From contig CAZNXJ010000036.1 in NCBI GenBank assembly GCA_964577115.1, positions 1-47,753 on the forward strand: 47,753 nucleotides of DNA, read 5' to 3'. The position numbers and the translations under genes are program-made. The stretch is from CAZNXJ01 sp964577115. GTDB taxonomy: Bacteria > Planctomycetota > Planctomycetia > Pirellulales > Pirellulaceae. This document shows, piece by piece, positions 8,245 to 15,279 of this stretch; position 1 is the stretch's first letter, and every line of letters begins with the position of its first letter. The notes below the pieces were generated by a model. It was not told where the DNA came from, did no database searches, and saw only the letters and a program-made list of their open reading frames with translations.

Positions 8245-8369
8245 ACGTAGGCACGCGCGTACTTCTGTGTCGGCTCGAATGATGCGGAGAGATCCGTGAT
8301 CGGTAGGGCCGCCCGAAGCGCCTCGGCACGATCGGGCGATTCGGCTCAGGCAGCAAAGAGGAAAGAACG

Positions 8370-11300
8370 ATGGCCACCAGCACCGCCCCGCGGGCCTCGC
8401 TGGCCGACTCGCGCCACGATGAACGGGCTCGGCTGATCGAGGCCAAGCTGAACCGAGCTCGGCGTCACGTGTGGCTCGTCGAACTCGGTGTGGCCAGCCT
8501 GACGCTGCTCAGCGGAGTACTCGCGTATCTGCTCGCCATGGCCCTTGTCGACCATTGGCTGTGGCCGCTGAGCACCTTCGCACGCTGGGTCGCACTCGCC
8601 GTGCTGCTCGTTGCCGCCGGAGCCTACTCGTGGCGCTACCTGGTACCGCTGCTCGTGCGGAGCATCAATCCGCTGTACGCCGCTCGCACGATTGAACGCA
8701 GCGACGCGTCGCTAAAAAACAGCCTGATCAACTTCCTGTTCTTCCGCGATCGCCCTGACGCGGTTCCCGCTGCGGTGCTCGATGCGCTGAAACGTACAGC
8801 CGCCGATGACTTGTCGAAGGTGGCTGTCGAGGCGAGTGTCGATCGAACGAGGCTCATCCGCGTCCTGTACGTGCTCACCGCTGCCGTCGCCATCTGCGCT
8901 CTATACAAGGTGGCTTCGCCGAAAGATCCGTTTCAAAGCGCCTCACGCGTTCTCTTGCCGTGGATTCCACAGAGCGCCCCGACGCGGGTCACAATTACTG
9001 ACATCGAACCGGGATCCACGACCGGGCTGTACGACGAACAGGTCATGGTCAGTGCTCGGATCCGCGGCGCCTCCGACGACGATCCGATTCGTGTGGTGTA
9101 CAGCACGGCCGATCAGCAGGAAGTAAATCGAGCTGTCGCGATGTCGCTCGACTCGAGCGGTCTCCGCTACGAAGCACCGCTGCCCGGCGGGAGCCACGGC
9201 CTGCGCCAGGATCTGATCTACCATATCGAAGCCGGGGACGCCGTTAGTCCCACGTTCGAGCTGCGCCTGGTCGCTCGGCCGATGATTTTTGTCGAACGGC
9301 TCGAATACGAGTTCCCCGAATACATGCAGCGGCCACGGCAGGTGGTCGAGCGGCAAGGCGATATCGAAGCGCTCGAGGGTACGCGCGTGCGGCTGATCGC
9401 CAAAGCCAACAAGCCGCTCCGTTTGGCCAACATCGAGTGGAATCCGCCGACCGACGCCATGGCGGCGCGGAATCGCCCCGCGCCGCTCGCCATGCACGTC
9501 GATCAGCACCAGGCGACGGCCGAATTTACGCTCAGCCGCGGCGACGGACGTGAACAGGCGGAACGCCAAACGTACCAGCTTCGGATCACAACCGAAGAAG
9601 GCCGTACGAACGCCGATCCGCTCGTCCATCGCATTACCGTGCTCCCAGATCTGCCGCCAGAAATCGAGGTGCTGACGCCTCAAAAAACAAGTGTTGAGGT
9701 GCCGGCGAATGGTCGGACGACCATCGAAGTCCGCGCGATCGATCCCGATTTCGGGCTCAGCAGCGTTCGCCTTGTGGGCGCGATGGGGCCAAAGAATGGT
9801 GAGGGCCGCGAGTTCAAGCACGAACTGCTCGAACATTCCGAAGGCTATCGCGGCCAATTCGTCGCTCGATTCGATCTCGTTCCCCAACAGCTGGGGCTGA
9901 GCCCCGGCGATATCGTGACGTTCCGAGCCGTCGCGGCGGACAATCGCCACGATGCCGCTGGTTCGCTTGCGCCAAACGAACAGCGCACACGCGAGTACCG
10001 CATCACGGTTACCGAACCGACGCGCGTCCCGCCGAAAGCCGGCGATTCGGACCAGGACACAGCCGAGCCCGCGCCGGCCGACGAAAACCAGTCCGATAGC
10101 CCGCAGCAGCAGGACCCAAAAAGCGGAGATGCCGACCAGGGACAGGATGGCCAACAAGGTCAGCAAGGTCAGCAGGGTCAGCAGGGACAAGAGGGACAAG
10201 AGGGACAAGAGGGACAAGAGGGACAAGAGGGACAAGAGGGACAAGAGGGGCAGGCGGGCCAAGAGGGCGCGCAAGGTCAACAAGGGCCGCAGGGCCAACA
10301 AGGTCAGCAGGGTGCCAACGGCCAACGCGGTGGGCAGTCATCGGCGGCCGAGGAAGGAGCGGAGGCGAACGATTCGGCGAGCGGTGAAAGGGGCGAGTCC
10401 GGGCAGCAGCAAGGCGAGCCGGGGCAGCCTGGCACCGGTGGCCAGCCAGGTAGCGATTCGGCGGGGGGAACGACCGAGTCGGCGGGCGAGCAGCAGGGCC
10501 CGGCCGGGAATCGCTCGGGTGCGCAGCCGAGCGGCGGCTCGGAGAATGCCGCCCAGGAACCTCGTTCGCCCGACGATCTGCACGATGGAGAAATCTTCGA
10601 GCGGCTTCGTGAACGGCTTGAGCAGCAGCGCGAGTCGGGACAGGGGGACGCGGAGGGAGCGTCGTCCGGAAATCAAGATCCGGCTTCGAGCGACGCGCAG
10701 GGACAGCAGACTTCTCAGGCCGGAGAGGCGGGTGAGCAGCAGCGGCCGAGCGGCTCTTCGGAGCAAGGTGCCGAGGACGCGGGAGCAAACCGAGGCATCC
10801 AGAATCCCGGTACGTCGGAGCAGGAAGGTGCCCCAGACGGCTCGCCGCAGCCCAATCCCCAGGAACAAGGACAAGAAGAAGGTGAGCCCAACGTACCAGC
10901 TCGGCCGCGCGAGAGTGTGTCGAGTACCGGTCAGCGCGGAAAGGCGGACGAGCAGCCGTCGGGGGCTCCGCAAGGCGGCGCGAAGCCCGAGGATAGTCCG
11001 GGCGCGCCGGAAGGCGAGCAGTCGGGGGATACGCAGCGCCAGCCCGGCGCTGGGGATAACAGCCAGTCCGGGGCGGGCGTCGACAACAACCGTCCCACGG
11101 GCAGCGCCCCGGGAGCGAAAGAAAATCGCGATCGACAGAAGAACCTGAGCCCCGAAGCGCGTGAGTCGCAGGAGGTTGAAGAACCTTCGAACTTGTCCGC
11201 GAGCGATCGGCAGTCCGATTCATCGGGCGATAAATCAAGCGGCGACCAAAGCGGCGGGGGCGGGCAGGGGTCCGGCCAAAGCGCTAAACTGCCGGGCAGT

Positions 11301-12113
11301 GATAGTGCCGGGAGCCAGCAGGCCGGCGACGACGGCGCCGGCGCCGCCGACCAGTCCGGCGACGGTGAAACGTCGAGTGACGGGGGGCAGCGGCAGCGCA
11401 GCAACGACGCCACGGGTGCCTCGGGCAACGAAGCGGGTGAGGGATCGAGTTCCCAAGCTTCTCCGCAAGGCGATCGGCAAGGATCCGGCGGCGCCGTCAA
11501 GCCTCCCGATGGCCAGCCGAGCACGGGCGAGCAGCCCGAAGGTCAACTACCGGACCAACAGAACCCGGAAGGCCAACCGCCTCGTGATCGGCAGCCGCCG
11601 CCGCAAGGGCAGCCGGGAGGCAGCGGGCGTCCTTCTGGCGGCGGTGGCCTGCCCGACGCGTCTCGCAATCAGCCCGCCCCGGACGGAGCGAACGGAACAA
11701 AACCGCCAGCGCCTCCTCCGCCCGTCGAGGAGGAACCGAACCTCGAGTATGCGCGGAAAGCGACAGACATGGTGCTTGAGTATCTCAAGGACCAACAGCA
11801 GAACCCCGACCAGGAGTTGCTCGACGAGCTCGGGTGGACGAAAGAGGAAATGGCCGAATTCATTCGGCGCTGGGATAGTCTGAAGCGTTCGGCGCGGGAA
11901 GATGTGAATAAGCAGCGCGAGCTCGACGAGAGCCTGCGCAGCCTCGGGCTCCGGCCGCCTCGCGATACCCTGCGCCAGGGCGACCGGCGAGACGATGTGC
12001 GCCGTAGCAACGCCGACGACGCTCTGCGAACCGCACCGCCGCAGCGGTACTTCGAGCAATTCAACGCATTCCGCAAGGGCGTCTCGCGGTCCGAAGAGCG
12101 GCCGGCCGAGTAG
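8370..12113 (+). CDS. Giant DUF4175-like membrane protein with collagen-like segment
   Basis: A 1247-residue protein of unknown function. N-terminal part: membrane helices at about 36-60, 71-88 and 162-180, separated by a helical segment. Residues 200-560 look like beta-rich extracytoplasmic domains (VTITDIEPGSTTGLYDEQ, VEVPANGRTTIEVRAIDPDF). Residues about 565-1120 are a long Gly/Gln/Ser/Pro/Glu-rich disordered region; 591-656 are strict Gly-X-Y triplets (22 of them). The last 125 residues are charged and helical (YARKATDMVLEYLKDQ). This layout recalls the DUF4175/TIGR02302 family, which also has Gln/Gly-rich segments, but the match is by architecture only. Good ribosome site GAGGAAAG before ATG 8370. 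Overlapping long frames on both strands in the low-complexity part are composition artefacts. Confidence 0.85.
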   Translation: MATSTAPRASLADSRHDERARLIEAKLNRARRHVWLVELGVASLTLLSGVLAYLLAMALVDHWLWPLSTFARWVALAVLLVAAGAYSWRYLVPLLVRSINPLYAARTIERSDASLKNSLINFLFFRDRPDAVPAAVLDALKRTAADDLSKVAVEASVDRTRLIRVLYVLTAAVAICALYKVASPKDPFQSASRVLLPWIPQSAPTRVTITDIEPGSTTGLYDEQVMVSARIRGASDDDPIRVVYSTADQQEVNRAVAMSLDSSGLRYEAPLPGGSHGLRQDLIYHIEAGDAVSPTFELRLVARPMIFVERLEYEFPEYMQRPRQVVERQGDIEALEGTRVRLIAKANKPLRLANIEWNPPTDAMAARNRPAPLAMHVDQHQATAEFTLSRGDGREQAERQTYQLRITTEEGRTNADPLVHRITVLPDLPPEIEVLTPQKTSVEVPANGRTTIEVRAIDPDFGLSSVRLVGAMGPKNGEGREFKHELLEHSEGYRGQFVARFDLVPQQLGLSPGDIVTFRAVAADNRHDAAGSLAPNEQRTREYRITVTEPTRVPPKAGDSDQDTAEPAPADENQSDSPQQQDPKSGDADQGQDGQQGQQGQQGQQGQEGQEGQEGQEGQEGQEGQEGQAGQEGAQGQQGPQGQQGQQGANGQRGGQSSAAEEGAEANDSASGERGESGQQQGEPGQPGTGGQPGSDSAGGTTESAGEQQGPAGNRSGAQPSGGSENAAQEPRSPDDLHDGEIFERLRERLEQQRESGQGDAEGASSGNQDPASSDAQGQQTSQAGEAGEQQRPSGSSEQGAEDAGANRGIQNPGTSEQEGAPDGSPQPNPQEQGQEEGEPNVPARPRESVSSTGQRGKADEQPSGAPQGGAKPEDSPGAPEGEQSGDTQRQPGAGDNSQSGAGVDNNRPTGSAPGAKENRDRQKNLSPEARESQEVEEPSNLSASDRQSDSSGDKSSGDQSGGGGQGSGQSAKLPGSDSAGSQQAGDDGAGAADQSGDGETSSDGGQRQRSNDATGASGNEAGEGSSSQASPQGDRQGSGGAVKPPDGQPSTGEQPEGQLPDQQNPEGQPPRDRQPPPQGQPGGSGRPSGGGGLPDASRNQPAPDGANGTKPPAPPPPVEEEPNLEYARKATDMVLEYLKDQQQNPDQELLDELGWTKEEMAEFIRRWDSLKRSAREDVNKQRELDESLRSLGLRPPRDTLRQGDRRDDVRRSNADDALRTAPPQRYFEQFNAFRKGVSRSEERPAE
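10185..10247 (+). repeat. Seven perfect 9-bp repeats coding Gly-Gln-Glu
   Basis: GGACAAGAG is repeated seven times without any base change, inside the collagen-like segment of the gene at 8370. In-frame 9-bp units can expand or contract without a frameshift, so length variation between strains is likely. Confidence 0.95.
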
Positions 12114-12398
12114 GTTCGCAGCGAGCGTTCGCAGCGTTGGCAATCGCCGGAAGGGCATTGCGCGAACGCGGAGAACGATTGGTGCGCGAAGATTTTGCCG
12201 CCGAGCATCTGCTATGATCGGCACTCGGGCCCGCCTTCGCGCGGAACGCGTGTACCCCCGCGCACTGCCTCGTCGTGTGGCTGGTGACAGCCGTCGCGGC
12301 GGTTGGGACTGAGCGCCTGTGCTACTTGGTGCGCGTCCGCCGTCGGCCCGTCCATCTCGCTCTCATTGCCCTCGAATCCGCATCAACGCTTGACTGAT

Positions 12399-14039
12399 AT
12401 GACGACGCCGCGATACCTGGTGGCTTTCGATCCAAAGAGCATCCCGCACTACTTCGCGGACATCTTGATTATCGGGGGCGGGTTAGCCGGGCTGCGAGCG
12501 GCCAATGCGTGCGACCCGAACCTCTCGGTGCTCGTCGTCACGAAGGATTCGATCGTTCAATCGAATAGCAATTACGCGCAAGGCGGGATCGCCGGTGTGA
12601 TGGATCCGGAAGATCGCTTCGAGGATCACATCCAGGACACGCTAACGGCCGGAGGCAACCTGTGCGAGCGCGAAGTCGTCGAGATGGTTGTTCGTGAAGC
12701 GCCGCAGCGGATTAACGAGCTGGTTGAGTGGGGAACGTGCTTCGACAAGCAAGCCGGCGAATTGCTGCTCGGACGCGAAGGGGGCCACAGCCGACATCGC
12801 ATCGTGCACGCGCTCGGCGATGCGACCGGCAAGGAAGTGATGCGAGCGGTGATCGAGCATACGCGCCGGCAGCCCAATGTGACGATCTGGGAAAATTCGT
12901 TCACGCTCGACCTGCTCACGCATGAAGGGGCCTGCCGTGGAGCGCTCATCGTTACGCGTCATGGACCGAAAATCGCGGTCTGGGCGAAGCAGACCATTCT
13001 GTGCAGCGGAGGCGCGGGCCGCATTTATCGCGAATCGACGAACCCGGCCGTGGCGACGGGCGATGGGCTGGCCCTGGCGTTTCGCGCGGGGGCGGAGCTG
13101 CGCGACGTTGAGTTCATGCAGTTCCATCCCACGGTGCTGTACATTGCCGGGTCGAGCCGCAGTTTGATCACCGAGGCCGTGCGCGGCGAAGGGGGGTGGC
13201 TGGTTGATCGGCGAGGCGAACGGTTTATGTACCAATACGACGAGCGGGGCGAGCTGGCACCGCGCGACGTTGTCTCGCAGGCGATCGTCAGCCAGATGGA
13301 GAAGACGCAGCATCCATGCGTGTACTTGGATCTCAGCCACCTCGAGCCGTCGTACGTGCGGCGGCGGTTCCCGGGAATCGACGAAGTGTGCCGCCAGTTC
13401 GGGCTCGATATCACGCGCGACCAGATCCCGGTTCGGCCGGGCGCCCATTACATGGTTGGCGGGGTGACGGTCGATCTGCACGGCCGGACGTCTGTTCCGG
13501 GGCTGTGGGCCGCCGGTGAGGTCACATCGAGCGGCCTGCACGGCGCGAACCGTCTCGCGTCGAACAGCCTGCTCGAAGGCCTTGTCTATGGTGCTCATGC
13601 TGGCGAGGCGGCGTCCGAACTAGCGCGGCAGACGCCCGACCGCTTCAGTGCCTCACCGCTGTCCAATCCGTCTCTGCCGTGCCCCGACGAACCGCTCGAC
13701 CTGCCCGACATTCGCAACTCGCTCCAGAGCCTTATGTGGCGGAATGCGGGCGTGCGGCGTTCCCGCGAGTCGCTCGAAGAGGCCGCGGAAATGATCGAGA
13801 TGTGGAGCAGCTATGTGCTGACGCGGCAGTTCGATGGTCTTTCGGGCTGGGAGCTCCAGAATATGCTGACCGTCGCCTCTTTGATGGTCCAGGCGGCGCT
13901 GCGGCGCGAAGAGTCCCGGGGCGTGCACCTGCGTACCGATTTTCCCGAAACCGACGACGTAAACTGGCGGGTCCATCAGTGGTTCCGCCGCGATCCCGAC
14001 ACCCGTGGGACGCTCAGTGGCGTCACACCGGTGACATAA
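12399..14039 (+). CDS. nadB: L-aspartate oxidase
   Basis: FAD enzyme oxidising L-aspartate to iminoaspartate, first step of de novo NAD synthesis. The 546-residue protein has the dinucleotide fold DILIIGGGLAGLRAA at 21-35, SNSNYAQGGIAGV, FGREGGHS-like LLLGREGGHSRHRIVHA, EFMQFHPTVLY, REVV-type LAPRDVVSQAI, HYMVGGVTVDLHGRTSVPGL and GLHGANRLASNSLLEGLVYG, followed by the C-terminal helical domain. The segment GLHGANRLASNSLLE distinguishes NadB from the related succinate dehydrogenase/fumarate reductase flavoproteins. The frame extends to 12303, but ATG 12399 (MTTPRY) is the sensible start; no strong ribosome site is seen. A TATGAT at 12213-12218 could be a -10 box. nadA and nadC are not in view. 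Confidence 0.92.
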   Translation: MTTPRYLVAFDPKSIPHYFADILIIGGGLAGLRAANACDPNLSVLVVTKDSIVQSNSNYAQGGIAGVMDPEDRFEDHIQDTLTAGGNLCEREVVEMVVREAPQRINELVEWGTCFDKQAGELLLGREGGHSRHRIVHALGDATGKEVMRAVIEHTRRQPNVTIWENSFTLDLLTHEGACRGALIVTRHGPKIAVWAKQTILCSGGAGRIYRESTNPAVATGDGLALAFRAGAELRDVEFMQFHPTVLYIAGSSRSLITEAVRGEGGWLVDRRGERFMYQYDERGELAPRDVVSQAIVSQMEKTQHPCVYLDLSHLEPSYVRRRFPGIDEVCRQFGLDITRDQIPVRPGAHYMVGGVTVDLHGRTSVPGLWAAGEVTSSGLHGANRLASNSLLEGLVYGAHAGEAASELARQTPDRFSASPLSNPSLPCPDEPLDLPDIRNSLQSLMWRNAGVRRSRESLEEAAEMIEMWSSYVLTRQFDGLSGWELQNMLTVASLMVQAALRREESRGVHLRTDFPETDDVNWRVHQWFRRDPDTRGTLSGVTPVT

Positions 14040-14191
14040 TATTACGTAAGATTCCTTTGATATCCGTTTATCTTTGTCCTCACGGTGCCACACCGCCTTG
14101 GGTCGCCCGAGGAACTCCGTTCGGAGGAGCACCGCCTGCTGAACTCTTGCGCGACGGTCTGCGTAAAGTCGGTATCCTGGACCGAAGAGGT

Positions 14192-14220
14192 CGCCGCTGA
14201 CGGCGCGCGCCGTCACGGCG
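14192..14220 (+). other. GC-rich hairpin between nadB and the ABC gene
   Basis: Arms 14192-14204 and 14209-14220 pair over 12 bp with a single bulged C and a GCGC loop. No T-run follows, so it is not a standard terminator; it may still stop or stabilise the nadB transcript. The remaining bases of the 14040-14402 gap hold no gene that I can support, only the promoter-like site at 14242-14269. Confidence 0.4.
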
Positions 14221-14241
14221 GGCAAGCGCGCCGTAGGGTTG

Positions 14242-14269
14242 TTGAGCCGACTCGGGTTCCGACTATATT
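14242..14269 (+). promoter_or_regulatory. Sigma70-like promoter for the gldA-type cassette
   Basis: TTGAGC (14242-14247), 16-base spacer, TATATT (14264-14269). Start near 14276, leader about 125 bases. It sits just after the GC-rich hairpin, as expected for a new transcription unit. Confidence 0.5.
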
Positions 14270-14402
14270 TGGGGCTTTTCCGCACCTTGCCGCCGGTTCA
14301 GGGGGGGCGAGCGGCCGTGCTGGGACGTTGCGGGGGGCGCCCGACGCTTGTGTGGCTTGCCCGATTTTCCCTTTTTGCGTTCTGTGTGGGAGTTGCTGAT
14401 TG

Positions 14403-15203
14403 ATGAGCCAACCGAATGCCAGCCCGGAGAATTCGCCCAAGTCGCCGGCCGCGCCCAACGGCTCGGCTCAGGGCGGGCGGGCGATGATCGAGGCCGATCG
14501 GCTGTCGAAGTTTTACGGCATATTTGCGGCCGTCCGAAACGTCTCGTTCAAGGTTTATGAAGGCGAGGTGGTGGCGTTCCTCGGGCCCAACGGTGCCGGC
14601 AAGAGCACAACCATGAAGATGTTGACGGGTTATCTAAACCCGTCGGAAGGCGTCGCGCGGATCGCGGGTCACGATATGGCGCGCGACCGCATTGCCGGCT
14701 CCAAGCGACTCGGCTACCTTCCGGAAAACGGCCCGCTCTATCCCGACATGACCCCCATGGGGCTACTGGAGTTTTTTGCTCAGGCCCGCGGCATGTCGCG
14801 CGAGTACGCGCGGGATCGCATTGCCGAGGTCGTCGAAATCTGTGCGCTCGGCGACGTGTTGGGTAAGCCGGTGTCGAAGCTCTCGAAAGGGTACCGGCAG
14901 CGCGTCGGCATGGCCCAGGCACTGCTTCACGAGCCCGACGTACTGATCATGGACGAGCCGACGGCGGGTCTGGATCCGAACCAGATCCGCGAAGTCCGGC
15001 GAACTATGCGGCGGCTGGGCGAAAAGAAGACCATCTTGCTGTCGACACACATCCTCCAGGAAGTCGAGGCGATGGCCAGCCGCGTGATTCTGATCAACGA
15101 GGGGCGGCTCGTGTACGACGGGCCCGTGGCGGATCTGCCCAAGGACAACGAAGCGTTGGACGACGCATTCGCGCGCCTGACCACGTCGGAAGTCGTAGCC
15201 TAG
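14403..15203 (+). CDS. ABC transporter ATPase, GldA type
   Basis: Cytoplasmic ATPase of the ABC system whose permease is the next gene. In 266 residues: Walker A GPNGAGKST at 61-69, signature LSKGYRQRVG at 161-170, Walker B VLIMDEPTAGLD at 181-192 and the switch histidine in LLSTHILQEVE at about 217. The LSKGYRQR signature and the short length are typical of the GldA/ABC-2 gliding-related subfamily. The first 27 residues are a Ser/Pro/Asn-rich extension before MIEADRLSKFYG, where most relatives start; translation may begin at the ATG at 14484. A TTG at 14400, seven bases after GGAG, is another possible start. It is the first gene of a three-gene unit with a strong terminator after the third. 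Confidence 0.92.
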   Translation: MSQPNASPENSPKSPAAPNGSAQGGRAMIEADRLSKFYGIFAAVRNVSFKVYEGEVVAFLGPNGAGKSTTMKMLTGYLNPSEGVARIAGHDMARDRIAGSKRLGYLPENGPLYPDMTPMGLLEFFAQARGMSREYARDRIAEVVEICALGDVLGKPVSKLSKGYRQRVGMAQALLHEPDVLIMDEPTAGLDPNQIREVRRTMRRLGEKKTILLSTHILQEVEAMASRVILINEGRLVYDGPVADLPKDNEALDDAFARLTTSEVVA

Positions 15204-15279
15204 TCGATTCGCACAAGGGAATACGCAGATCGAGTATCTACCACGCTCGATACCGCGCGAAAATAGAAGAGACCGAACC

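Noticed and set aside
9952..11238. Long frames on both strands (398 and 409 codons) within the Gly/Gln-rich gene
   Set aside because: Arg/Ser/Pro-rich translations caused by low-complexity GC-rich DNA; no start signals or motifs.
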